From the NCBI GenBank assembly GCA_038213375.1, contig JBBQTB010000011.1:62001-126000 (forward strand): a DNA stretch of 64,000 bases, in the 5' to 3' direction. This document shows positions 1-8,329 of the stretch, piece after piece (the stretch's first letter is position 1; each line of letters opens with the position of its first letter). This DNA is from JAAUTT01 sp038213375. Its GTDB lineage: Bacteria; Bacteroidota; Bacteroidia; Bacteroidales; JAAUTT01. The notes under the pieces are model-generated. The model was not told the DNA's origin. It searched no databases and saw only the letters and a program-made list of their open reading frames with translations. Both the position numbers and the translations under genes were made by a program.

Positions 1-1384
1 CTTTTGAATCATTCTCCTGTTCATTAAGTTTGGTCTGAATATTATCATGTTTTTTCCTAATCTCTGAGAGCTCATTTTCAGAGAATACATCAGGATATTT
101 TAAAAGTAAGGTATCTAAATTTGCCAAGGCACGTTTATCAGACCCCCATTGCATTGTTTTATCAATGGATTCATATAAACTCCTTGCTATTGAAGCTCTG
201 CGATCTTTTTCTATTCCCCGTTCACATACATTTATCTTTTCATGAATTACATTGATATCTTCCTGATTTAAGTTTTCTTCATATTGATTAAGAATATTTT
301 CGAAATTTTCCTTAGCATCTTTAAAATCATTGTTAACTAGAGATTCATCAGCAGATTTATACTCTTTCAAATCGGAAAGTTTATAAGAAGGAGTCTGTGT
401 GAAAATATAGAATATGCCTTCCTTCCGATTCTCTACCCAACCTGATTCCTGAATGTACTCGTGTGTGACGTCATTAAAAATGGAGGGACGATAAAAATAG
501 GATTCATCACCAGGAATATATTTAAATCTAAAATCCGAAGATTTAAATGATTGAGAAAAATCGTAATCTTCATTATTGGTGGCATATACAGTATCAATTT
601 TAATTTTATTGCTAGCTAAATCAGCAAGGGATATTTTCCCAGCAATAAAATCGTTCTTTATTTTAGTCATTTCCTCGTTATCAATTTCTTTAGAGGTGAT
701 TTTACCTGAAGCGGTCTCACGTACAATGAAACTTACTAATATACCATTTCTAAAAACAATGCTTTTCTCCTTGTCAGCACTTTTGTAAAGCCATGTACCA
801 ATCATCTGTCCATTTTGATCAAATTGCCCAGTAACAGTATTGTATTCGCTAAAAGGAGGAGTATTTACAAATTTTATCGGACCTGTTAGTAGGCCTTCCC
901 GAAATGTGGCACTTAATAGTTCGGAAGGTACCGGTGAATAGGGAGTCCAGGTAAAACCAAGCGCACTATATCGCTTTTCTCGGATTCTAGCATCGTACTT
1001 ATATATACATGACCCATTAGGTTTACCATTTGTGTAGATTGTTGTTAATGTTTTAGTACCAGTAATAAATCCTTCTCCATTTGTTGGCCAATCGGTAAAC
1101 GTAATTAAAAACGACCATACCCCGTCTCTTTTATTATTTTTGAAATTTCCTGAAATAATAACTTTTTGAGAACTGATATCGTCTTTGTCAGAGTTAGTGA
1201 ACTTAAAGGCACCATGTTTTATATATTCCAGTGTGGATTTGTCCTCATAGTAGGTGTATGTTGCAAAGCCTTTATTGACCGTGCCGTCATCATATTCACC
1301 ACTATAAGTTTTTAAATTCTGACAAAAAACAAGATTACAAAATAACAGGAATAGTGTTGCTAATGAGATAATTTTTGAGTTCAT
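1..1384 (-). CDS. Exported MORN-like repeat protein, 3' end outside window
   Basis: An open minus-strand frame runs from an ATG at 1384 to the window edge with no stop, about 461 codons so far. The N-terminus (MNSKIISLATLFLLFCNLVFC) is a typical signal peptide, with a cysteine near its end that could make it a lipoprotein. The first half has repeated patterns of the form Y-x-G-x-(Y/F)-x-x-G-x-x-(N/D)-G, such as TYSGEYDDG and GQFDQNGQMIGTW, as in MORN/YwqK-type repeats. The last 120 residues seen are Lys/Glu-rich and helical, perhaps TPR-like. The likely location is periplasmic or surface. The function is unknown and the family call rests on repeat pattern only. It is transcribed away from the nuclease gene at 1490-2719. 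Confidence 0.7.
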   Translation of the reverse strand, partial: MNSKIISLATLFLLFCNLVFCQNLKTYSGEYDDGTVNKGFATYTYYEDKSTLEYIKHGAFKFTNSDKDDISSQKVIISGNFKNNKRDGVWSFLITFTDWPTNGEGFITGTKTLTTIYTNGKPNGSCIYKYDARIREKRYSALGFTWTPYSPVPSELLSATFREGLLTGPIKFVNTPPFSEYNTVTGQFDQNGQMIGTWLYKSADKEKSIVFRNGILVSFIVRETASGKITSKEIDNEEMTKIKNDFIAGKISLADLASNKIKIDTVYATNNEDYDFSQSFKSSDFRFKYIPGDESYFYRPSIFNDVTHEYIQESGWVENRKEGIFYIFTQTPSYKLSDLKEYKSADESLVNNDFKDAKENFENILNQYEENLNQEDINVIHEKINVCERGIEKDRRASIARSLYESIDKTMQWGSDKRALANLDTLLLKYPDVFSENELSEIRKKHDNIQTKLNEQENDSK

Positions 1385-1429
1385 AATGTTTTATATAATA
1401 ATTATGAATCAAAAGTATACTGGAGGTAT

Positions 1430-1444
1430 GCCAAAGAACGGCAC
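1430..1444 (-). promoter_or_regulatory. 15-bp motif shared with the WYL gene upstream region
   Basis: GCCAAAGAACGGCAC lies 46-60 bp upstream of the ATG at 1384. A 14/15 match in the same orientation lies 40-54 bp upstream of the WYL regulator start at 12233. It has small dyad arms (TGCC/GGCA). It could be a shared operator or promoter element. Confidence 0.35.
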
Positions 1445-1489
1445 GGAATACGACCAACAATATTTTTTTATGAAATTTATTTAAAAGGA

Positions 1490-2719
1490 CTATTGAATGT
1501 TTGAGTTACAACTCAGAATTTTTACGTTTTCGAATAAATTTTCTGCTTCTACTAAAAGACTTGTAACAAAATCAATACATTTTTCATTGTTAACTAAAGT
1601 TACATAAAGATACAAGTCAATATCATGCAACTTTTTGTTTCCCTTAAACTCAGAAGGGTTATACCAACCTAAAGACCAATCCGAGCTTTTTGTACCTGGT
1701 ATAGCTTTTTTAACGCAATGGGAACATCTTTCAAATAATTCATTTGCATGAATTTTGGTTATCAGGTTTTTTGATAATTTTTGATTTGATTCTCTTGACC
1801 AACCACACCTTAATCTATTATCTTTTTTGACTAACCTGTATGCAAGATAAACACCAGCACTATCTTCACCTGCCTGCAACTGCACTTTCAAATCAGTATC
1901 TTTAATTTCAAATTCGAAACCTCTTTCATTTAATTGCTTTTCAAGAATTTTAAAGAAATTATCTAAAATTTCATTTTTCAGTGCTTCATACCCGGAAATG
2001 ATTGCTGGGATAGAACTTAAGTACTCAGGATTTTCACATAAAAGTTTTTTTATTTCATTTCCCATGGCATTTATGATTGACTGATTAGTTAAATATTTGA
2101 TCAAATTAATATATTGATGAATAGTTTCTCTGATCATTGGAAGTGTTACTGATTCTTTCAAACATTTTTCCAGCCAGGACAAGATATCGACTGAATAGGA
2201 AATCCTTTGATATTTATTTTCTTCAAGTTCTTTCCTGCTTGATTCGCTGGCGTCTTTCCCATCGAGGGTTAAGTAAAGCAATGAAGTGTGTTGATAATTT
2301 TTCGAACCATGATTATGATAACGAAATAATTGTGCGATTTGGTCATCAGCATAGATTTTATTTTCGATAACAATGCAGTTGTTGCTGTTATCAGTTATCA
2401 GAATATCTATATTTCCTCCTTCTCTTCCATCCTCCGATATTCTTCCTGTGAAATATTCAACAAAGGCTTCTGAATTGTCCGGATCAAAATTTTCTAGTCC
2501 AAAATGATCAAGGAATAACTTTAAATACAATGCATTTTGACCATGTGTCCCTTTCGAGTTTAATAGTTCAGCTATAAAGGCTGAATGAAGCCTTACCTCC
2601 TTTGACTGGATTCCTAACGTTCTGAAAATATTAAAATTCTCACCTGTGGTTCTGGCTATTTGCTCATAACGCTGAGTAATTGAGGCAATTTCTAAAAATA
2701 GGTTGTGGAATTCTGGCAT
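1490..2719 (-). CDS. PD-(D/E)XK nuclease family protein
   Basis: This 409-residue protein has a clear PD-(D/E)XK core: D105 in GGNIDILITD and E119-N-K121 in IVIENK, followed by a helix with QLFRY. Before the core is a conserved block, LHSAFIAELLN, around residues 44-54. The pattern matches the Pfam PDDEXK_4 type of stand-alone DNA nucleases often found in defence islands. The same block and core recur in the C-terminal third of the 868-residue protein at 8330-10936, so the two are paralogous. The gene is divergent from the reverse transcriptase gene, with 141 bp between the starts. The ATG at 2719 is the first start of the open frame. The target is unknown. Confidence 0.75.
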   Translation of the reverse strand: MPEFHNLFLEIASITQRYEQIARTTGENFNIFRTLGIQSKEVRLHSAFIAELLNSKGTHGQNALYLKLFLDHFGLENFDPDNSEAFVEYFTGRISEDGREGGNIDILITDNSNNCIVIENKIYADDQIAQLFRYHNHGSKNYQHTSLLYLTLDGKDASESSRKELEENKYQRISYSVDILSWLEKCLKESVTLPMIRETIHQYINLIKYLTNQSIINAMGNEIKKLLCENPEYLSSIPAIISGYEALKNEILDNFFKILEKQLNERGFEFEIKDTDLKVQLQAGEDSAGVYLAYRLVKKDNRLRCGWSRESNQKLSKNLITKIHANELFERCSHCVKKAIPGTKSSDWSLGWYNPSEFKGNKKLHDIDLYLYVTLVNNEKCIDFVTSLLVEAENLFENVKILSCNSNIQ

Positions 2720-2805
2720 AATTATTTTTTTTGAATATAAATAAAAATGCTGTATTCAATTCTGCCCATACATCATTTTTAAAAATCCAAAGTTGGAAAA
2801 TCTGA

Positions 2806-2822
2806 CTGCCACGAATTGGCAG
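2806..2822. promoter_or_regulatory. Small hairpin between divergent nuclease and RT genes
   Basis: CTGCCA-CGAAT-TGGCAG is a perfect 6-bp inverted repeat with a 5-nt loop, 39 bp before the reverse transcriptase ATG. It may be an operator or part of a leader RNA. No function can be shown from sequence. Confidence 0.3.
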
Positions 2823-2860
2823 AGCCATATCTTTTATTTGCCTCAATTAAAATTTAAAAA

Positions 2861-4291
2861 ATGGATTACTTAAAACTTGCTTTAAACAATATGATTGCCT
2901 TTGGAGATACAGACATCTTACCAAGTGCTTATGAGTATACATATTTAAAGAAAAAAGAAAAGTCACTCAATGGAGTTTTGGCCTTAATTAAAGAAATTTA
3001 TGCATTTGAATTTAGTAGTTTGCCTATTACGGTTGAAAGAGATTATGGAAATTCAAGAATAGTTATGTTAATTGACCCATTATTGCATTTAGACTATTTA
3101 GCAACGGCAATAAAAATAGCTGAAAAATCGGAAAACAAAAGAGTACCAATAAATGAGAACAGGGTCCACTCTTATCGTTTTTCACCCGATCTGTTAACAG
3201 GAAAACTTTTTGACATTAAGTACGGATTTCATTCCTTCAAAGAAGCCATAAGTTTTAAAGCGGAATCGTTTAATGGTTTAGTTGTAAAAATCGATATCCG
3301 GAGTTTTTACCCATCCATTTTGCCAGAAATTATTAAAAATGTTTTAGAAAAAAATGGAATTTGTATTACGCTCATCGAAAAGATTACAAGCCTGATAAAC
3401 ACAATAAATTCAGGAGTAGCAAAGGGGTTACCCATTGGCGGAAATGCTTCTCGTATACTTGCAGAGCTGGTACTAAACGAAATTGATCAGTACTTGATTT
3501 ATAAAGAGATTGACTTTATTCGATTCGTTGATGATTTTGTAATTTTTGTTCCTCATGGCAAGGAGATTAAAGTGATAGATTTATTAAACGAAAAATTAAA
3601 AGAATTAAAGTTGAATATAAATTATAGCAAATTAAATATATACGAGTCAAGTCATTTATATTTATGGTCCGATTCTTTTTTAAGTAATATACCTTTTTAC
3701 AATGATACAGATACCTTCGTGGAACCTGAGCAGGCAGAACTATTAATAAGAGGACAAATTGAAAATATTAAAGAAGATAATTTTTTAAATTGGGGATTAC
3801 TTAAATCATTAAATAAAGAAATATCCATTAACCGTGTAGCATTGCAGGTTGCTGGGGTTTTGGGCTTTTTGCACAAAGGTTTTGGCATTTATATTCAATG
3901 GGTCTTAAACCATTTTGACATCATTGATGACGAGGTATTTGATAAAATATACAGTGCTATTTCCAATTTACTAATAAATAATCATAGTGTAATTAATAAT
4001 GAAATTAATAAAGCATTTGCAATTCGATTCTTAGTTAAACTTGAAAAACCTCAAACAGTTATATTACTTGATGAATTATATCAACAAAATGAAAACAATG
4101 AGTTAGTTAAGTTAAATATTATTCATGTATTTGCACGTTGGCAAAAAATGGATTGGCTCCAAAAGAACATAAAAGATATCAGGAATTTGAATCTGTGGCA
4201 AAGAAGAGCTTTATTGATGAATCTCAAAAACCGGAATTCAATTTTTCCTGAAACAGAATTAACTCCATTGGAAATACTCCTTTGGAGTTAA
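2861..4291 (+). CDS. Orphan reverse transcriptase, probably antiviral (DRT/Abi-like)
   Basis: This 476-residue protein carries the reverse transcriptase motifs in order: motif A KIDIRSFYPSI (residues 143-153, D145), motif B GLPIGGNASRILAEL (189-203) and the catalytic box RFVDDFVIF (D224, D225). There is no maturase or HNH domain, which argues against a group II intron, and no msr/msd-like locus was seen, which argues against a retron. The last 170 residues are helical and HEAT-like, as in Abi/UG-type reverse transcriptases of phage defence. The gene sits in a defence-rich island beside a divergent nuclease. The DRT class cannot be assigned by eye. A 14-bp hairpin spans the stop codon. Confidence 0.8.
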   Translation: MDYLKLALNNMIAFGDTDILPSAYEYTYLKKKEKSLNGVLALIKEIYAFEFSSLPITVERDYGNSRIVMLIDPLLHLDYLATAIKIAEKSENKRVPINENRVHSYRFSPDLLTGKLFDIKYGFHSFKEAISFKAESFNGLVVKIDIRSFYPSILPEIIKNVLEKNGICITLIEKITSLINTINSGVAKGLPIGGNASRILAELVLNEIDQYLIYKEIDFIRFVDDFVIFVPHGKEIKVIDLLNEKLKELKLNINYSKLNIYESSHLYLWSDSFLSNIPFYNDTDTFVEPEQAELLIRGQIENIKEDNFLNWGLLKSLNKEISINRVALQVAGVLGFLHKGFGIYIQWVLNHFDIIDDEVFDKIYSAISNLLINNHSVINNEINKAFAIRFLVKLEKPQTVILLDELYQQNENNELVKLNIIHVFARWQKMDWLQKNIKDIRNLNLWQRRALLMNLKNRNSIFPETELTPLEILLWS

Positions 4292-4296
4292 TTCTG
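4254..4296. terminator. Perfect 14-bp inverted repeat over the RT stop codon
   Basis: CAGAATTAACTCCA (4254-4267) is exactly complementary to TGGAGTTAATTCTG (4283-4296), with a 15-nt loop. It covers the last codons and the TAA of the RT gene. The T-rich stretch after it supports a terminator shared with the convergent gene at 4307-4513. A structured RNA serving the RT is an alternative. Confidence 0.55.
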
Positions 4297-4306
4297 ATTT
4301 TAAATA

Positions 4307-4513
4307 TTAAACTTTTTTAGCTCCCTGTATTATAACATTTTTTGCAGAAGGGAACATCATTTTAGCCCAACTACTTAACTTATCTCGGCCATTCGGGCTT
4401 GAACAGGCAATGTAATCTTCCACTTGTAATTCTAATGTCTTTTTTTCGATATGGCCAGATCCGTTTTGACCGTAAACCATGAAAGTAACTTCAGCTTTAA
4501 TTGGTGATGGCAT
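4307..4513 (-). CDS. Small hypothetical protein (68 aa)
   Basis: A 68-residue frame starts at an ATG at 4513 and is convergent with the reverse transcriptase gene. The protein (MPSPIKAEVTFMVYGQNGSG...) has no transmembrane segment, and a central VEDYIACSS stretch may be a short strand-helix unit. I do not recognise the family. Its strand matches the small gene at 4548-4727 and the long gene train beyond the IS66 element, so it may once have been the end of that train. It is likely a real gene because the frame fills the gap neatly. Confidence 0.5.
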   Translation of the reverse strand: MPSPIKAEVTFMVYGQNGSGHIEKKTLELQVEDYIACSSPNGRDKLSSWAKMMFPSAKNVIIQGAKKV

Positions 4514-4547
4514 AATCTTAATTTTTGAATTTGTAGTTTAAATATAT

Positions 4548-4727
4548 CTAAATATTTGAAAAGTTTTGTAATCTAATTTTTACTTCAATCCAGATCTCCT
4601 CAATATCAATAATGTCTTGCCAGCATAAATGGGTATGATCGTATAAATCGTGGAAAAGTGCACAATGAAATTGGTAACTATTCACCAACCTGCCTTTGAA
4701 TTCTGAAAATCCAGGTGTTATTAACAT
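4548..4727 (-). CDS. Small hypothetical protein or gene remnant beside IS66
   Basis: The first ATG is at 4727, and the frame stays open upstream to a stop at 4761-4763, inside the left edge of the IS66 element. The roughly 59-residue product (MLITPGFSEFKGRLVNSYQF..., ending RLQNFSNI) is rich in His, Trp and acidic residues. It may be a complete small gene, or the C-terminal remnant of a gene cut by the IS66 insertion. The gene on the other side, at 6233-7150, ends exactly at the other element edge. I do not recognise the family. Confidence 0.4.
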   Translation of the reverse strand: MLITPGFSEFKGRLVNSYQFHCALFHDLYDHTHLCWQDIIDIEEIWIEVKIRLQNFSNI

Positions 4728-4747
4728 TTTCACTGTATAAGTCCTAA

Positions 4748-6235
4748 TAACTATGGCGTATTAAATGATTGTAAATTAGTTTTATCACTCTATTTTTGGT
4801 AAAAATTAAATAGATGACCAGCGAACAAAAACAAATCATAGAATTAACCGATAAAGTTGATAAACTTGAATTGCTTGTGCGTATTTTATTAAAAGAAAAT
4901 GAGTCTATTAAAGTTCTTGAAGCAAAGGTTAAGTCCTTGGAATTTGAGGTAACGACCTTAAAAGAAGAAAATGAACTTTTAAGACATTCCAAAAACAGTA
5001 CCAATAGCTCCATTCCACCCTCAAAGGACGAAAATCGTCCGTTCAAAACCAAAAGTCTGCGTACTTCTGACGGGAAGAAACCTGGCGGCCAAAAAGGTCA
5101 CCCAGGGAGTACATTAAAAATGGTTGAAAACCCTGATGTTATCATTGAACATAAACCATCCTCATGTATAAATTGTGGGCTCAGTTTGGAAGGTTCAGCC
5201 AGCGAATTACTCGCTCGAAAACAAATCGTTGACATTCCACCAATAGTACCTCAATATACAGAACATCGCATATTTAAAAGCATTTGCACCTGTGGGGCAC
5301 ATACAATGTCTTTCTTTCCGGCTGGAGTGAATGCTCCCATCAGTTATGGTCCAAATGTAGAGGCTATCATTGCTTATTCTCATGCTTTTCAATATATTCC
5401 TGTGCAAAGAATGAGTGAACAATTTTCCAATATCTTTAACCTTCCCATCAGTTGCGGTGCCATCTGCGATATTCTGGACCGGTTTGCCAAAAAAGCGAAA
5501 CCTACCTATTTGCAGATTGCTAAAAACTTAGAAAATAGCACGGTCGTTGGTGCAGATGAAACGGGTGCTAAAGTCAACGGTAAATTGGGTTGGTTCTGGA
5601 CCTGGCAAAATCATTTGGCCACCTTTATTGCATTTTCATCTAATCGGGGATTTGCGACCATCAAGGAAAACTTTGCCCAAGGATTTCATAAGGCTATCCT
5701 GGTTCATGATTGTTGGAAAAGCCATTTTGACACCAATGTTAAATCTCATCAAATCTGTATCGCCCATTTACTTCGTGAGCTCAACTATTTAGAAGAGATA
5801 CATTATAATGATTGGCCCACCAAGTTTAAGCAGTTGTTATATGATGCCCTCGACCTTAAAAGATCATTAACTCCGTTACAATACACGGATAAAGTAATTC
5901 AAAGAACTCAACTGGAAGAAAGACTGATCAAACTATTGGAATCAGATATTCCAGTAAAACTGAAGGATATTCGAACCTTCCAAAAACGACTTGTCAAGTA
6001 TAAAAACTACATATTCCCCTTTCTTTATTATGCTGATGTTCCACCAGACAATAATGGTTCGGAAAGGGCTATACGTAATGTCAAAGTAAAGTTAAAGGTT
6101 TCCGGCCAATTTAAAACCAGCATCGGCGCTCAATCCTATGCTATCATTCGATCGATAATTGATACGTGTATTAAAACCGATCAGAATATTTTACTTACCT
6201 TTCGTGATATTGCGCTGGCGCAACCTGAATAGTTA
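4748..6235 (+). mobile_element. IS66-family insertion sequence (ends approximate)
   Basis: One transposase gene is flanked by short inverted termini: TAACTAT at 4748-4754 and ATAGTTA at 6229-6235. Only this 7-bp core is clearly inverted, and no 8-bp target duplication could be found, so the ends may be off by several bases or one flank may be rearranged. The accessory IS66 genes tnpA and tnpB are absent, as in the single-gene IS66 subgroup. Confidence 0.65.
4814..6232 (+). CDS. IS66-family transposase
   Basis: The protein has 472 residues. Residues 1-60 form a coiled coil or leucine zipper (TDKVDKLELLVRILLKENES). Next comes the basic segment NSTNSSIPPSKDENRP...GGQKGHPG typical of IS66 TnpC, then a zinc-finger-like CxxC region (INCGLSL, ICTCGA). 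The DDE core includes GADETGAK (first Asp), VHDCWKSH (second Asp) and NNGSERAIRNVK (Glu). The length is close to that of single-gene IS66 transposases, and the frame appears intact, so the element may be active. The stop codon overlaps the right terminal repeat. Confidence 0.9.
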   Translation: MTSEQKQIIELTDKVDKLELLVRILLKENESIKVLEAKVKSLEFEVTTLKEENELLRHSKNSTNSSIPPSKDENRPFKTKSLRTSDGKKPGGQKGHPGSTLKMVENPDVIIEHKPSSCINCGLSLEGSASELLARKQIVDIPPIVPQYTEHRIFKSICTCGAHTMSFFPAGVNAPISYGPNVEAIIAYSHAFQYIPVQRMSEQFSNIFNLPISCGAICDILDRFAKKAKPTYLQIAKNLENSTVVGADETGAKVNGKLGWFWTWQNHLATFIAFSSNRGFATIKENFAQGFHKAILVHDCWKSHFDTNVKSHQICIAHLLRELNYLEEIHYNDWPTKFKQLLYDALDLKRSLTPLQYTDKVIQRTQLEERLIKLLESDIPVKLKDIRTFQKRLVKYKNYIFPFLYYADVPPDNNGSERAIRNVKVKLKVSGQFKTSIGAQSYAIIRSIIDTCIKTDQNILLTFRDIALAQPE

Positions 6236-7150
6236 CTGAAATTGATGTTTTAGAGGGTGATCTTCGAAATGTTGGTATTCATTATGATTGTCGTGTACTA
6301 ACCCTTTTAAAACTACATCTATACTTTCTTTTTTACTAAAATGCCACAGAAGAGGAATAAAACTAAAAAAAGGATTCCCTAACATTTCCTCAATATCTCC
6401 ATACTTTTTTTCGGAAAATAGGGATACTTCAAATTCAATTTCATAATCGGATATAAAAGTATCAGCAGATTCAATTTCTTTCAGAACATACTTTTCGAAC
6501 TTTTCAGCTTTTAAGTAGGCTAGGTGCGACTTTAGTGCTACTATTTTATTGATGGCTTCAATACGATTAATATTTTGCTCATTGAAGATAAAATACTTAT
6601 TTAAGCTGTGTTTCCGCTCACCTAATTGATAAGTCTTATTATGGTGCCAGGAAACCCATGATTTAGATAATTCATTATCTAGAAATAATTTATTTAAATA
6701 CGAAAGTTGATTATAGGAAGTTGCCAATTTCCAGATGGTATAACAAGACTCTTTAACTTCGTGTTCTTCAATGTACCTGTAGGACTCCCGTAAATGAATT
6801 CGCAGTCCGCTCTCCCCGAAAGCATGGTTGTTATAGTTACGATGTGCATTTGAAGCAGTATCGGTAATTATTGAAGCACCAGCCTGCAATACAAGATCAA
6901 TTTCAGCCAATGTTTTATAAAAATTGATTCTTGTTCCGTATCCTCCGCCATTTATTGAAACAAAAACTAAATCATCAGGTGCATAAATTCCACAATTTAC
7001 CGGAATGTTCTGCTTAGAGGCGTCAATCCCATACTGTTCAGTTGCCCTTCCTTTCCCTGTTACTGAAAAACCAATAAATTTGGTAGCGATATATGCTTTA
7101 CTTTGATCTTTTAGTGTATGCTTGTTTTTATAAGTCAGAAGAAATCCCAT
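6233..7150 (-). CDS. Uncharacterised protein with phage-like N-terminal half, possibly truncated
   Basis: A 305-residue protein is the last gene of the minus-strand train, 34 bp after its neighbour. Residues about 50-125 contain DLVFVSINGGGYGTR, IDLVLQAGASIITD and HRNYN. From memory, that pattern also occurs in small phage proteins of unknown function, but this is unverified. The remainder is helical and unrecognised. The TAA stop lies in the last bases of the IS66 element, so the native C-terminus may have been lost and replaced. No catalytic motif could be assigned. Confidence 0.55.
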   Translation of the reverse strand: MGFLLTYKNKHTLKDQSKAYIATKFIGFSVTGKGRATEQYGIDASKQNIPVNCGIYAPDDLVFVSINGGGYGTRINFYKTLAEIDLVLQAGASIITDTASNAHRNYNNHAFGESGLRIHLRESYRYIEEHEVKESCYTIWKLATSYNQLSYLNKLFLDNELSKSWVSWHHNKTYQLGERKHSLNKYFIFNEQNINRIEAINKIVALKSHLAYLKAEKFEKYVLKEIESADTFISDYEIEFEVSLFSEKKYGDIEEMLGNPFFSFIPLLWHFSKKESIDVVLKGLVHDNHNEYQHFEDHPLKHQFQ

Positions 7151-7184
7151 TTTTTATTAAATTGATAAGATATACTAACCCACT

Positions 7185-8273
7185 TTAGATGTTTTCATCA
7201 ACAAAATGATTGAACAATGTTTGAGCCCCTGCATAATCCGGCGGCTTAACAAATTCAGTTACCATTCGCTCTTGCATTACTTGACCGAGAGTTGTTCCGC
7301 AAATAGGAGCATCAAGAAAAGTATTATACCCTTTAATGTTTTTTTTATTTACATTTCTTCGGAATGTAATGGCTGTTTCCATATCTAGTCCGGTAGCAAG
7401 CCTGAAAATATTCTCGAGTTGATAGGGATAGGCAATCCACCCACCTGATTCGGCAAGCAGTACATCCAACAATGGGTGCTTTTCACCCTTAAACCTTAAA
7501 ATTGGAATTTTTAAATCCCGAAAATGAGTTACCAGAACAGTTAAAAGTGTAAAATCAGTCCTGGGAATGCCTGAAAGATGTTCCAAAAAAGAAACAGGTA
7601 GTGTAAACGCTCCGACGAAATTGGATACAAACGAAAACAAACACTTCGGATTTTCTCCAGTTGTATGGACCAGGTATACCCAGGTATCATCATCATTCAG
7701 CAATGAGTTTGATTCTTCAAATGAAGGTAGAAGTCTGGCAAGCTCCTTGTTGCTTTTAAGCATAAAAGATGTTTCTTCCAACTTCAAATGGTTTACAGTC
7801 TTTAAGTTATTAACCAAATCCAGTAATGCCAGTTTGAATTTTCTGTAAGGGGTGTTGATAAAAAAATAAATGGATTGACCTTTACAGATCACACAATACT
7901 CCAAACGAAGCTTGATAATTTTTAAAACTAGTTCTGGATTTGAAAGATCAAGGATATTATCATGCAAATAAGTCTCGAAAGTCCGTATATGTGCTGCGTA
8001 CTCAAAATCCTGCAACTGCACGGAAGCTTTTTTTTCATCTGCTAACACCATGGCTACATCTATATGTTTATCAACAAACCATTTCTCAGGTAAGGAAACA
8101 CTATTGATTTCATTAGCTTCAATATCACCCTTTAAAGTATCAATAAAGCCAAACCGGAATCCTTTTTGATGCAATTCTTCCAGTTTGGATTTTAATTCGG
8201 GCAATTCAGGTTGTGCAAGAAAAACCTGAAAGCTATGATGTAATAATTTTTCTAAAGCATTTTCGACATTCAT
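7185..8273 (-). CDS. Uncharacterised protein with UVR-like motif
   Basis: This 362-residue soluble protein is in the same direction as the nuclease fusion gene, 56 bp downstream of it. Around residue 85 it carries VQLQDFEYAAHIRTFE, which resembles the UvrB/UvrC (UVR) interaction motif. The rest is unrecognised, with no signal peptide or membrane segment. A role in a nuclease complex is possible from context only. Confidence 0.6.
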   Translation of the reverse strand: MNVENALEKLLHHSFQVFLAQPELPELKSKLEELHQKGFRFGFIDTLKGDIEANEINSVSLPEKWFVDKHIDVAMVLADEKKASVQLQDFEYAAHIRTFETYLHDNILDLSNPELVLKIIKLRLEYCVICKGQSIYFFINTPYRKFKLALLDLVNNLKTVNHLKLEETSFMLKSNKELARLLPSFEESNSLLNDDDTWVYLVHTTGENPKCLFSFVSNFVGAFTLPVSFLEHLSGIPRTDFTLLTVLVTHFRDLKIPILRFKGEKHPLLDVLLAESGGWIAYPYQLENIFRLATGLDMETAITFRRNVNKKNIKGYNTFLDAPICGTTLGQVMQERMVTEFVKPPDYAGAQTLFNHFVDENI

Positions 8274-8329
8274 GACCTTTTTTATGCAATGTTAAAAAGC
8301 CGGAACGCCAAAATGAGTCGCACTTAATT

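Noticed and set aside
2664..2846. 60-aa minus-strand frame overlapping the nuclease start
   Set aside because: It is a frame shadow over the start of the nuclease gene and the intergenic hairpin, with no recognisable features.
2861..4291. Retron or group II intron
   Set aside because: No maturase or endonuclease domain, no intron domain V-like structure seen, and no clear msr/msd pair of inverted repeats beside the gene.
4744..5052. 102-aa minus-strand frame over the IS66 transposase
   Set aside because: Antisense shadow of the transposase coiled-coil region.
4740..6243. 8-bp target duplication of IS66
   Set aside because: No matching 8-mers were found at any plausible placement of the ends. 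The element limits therefore stay approximate.
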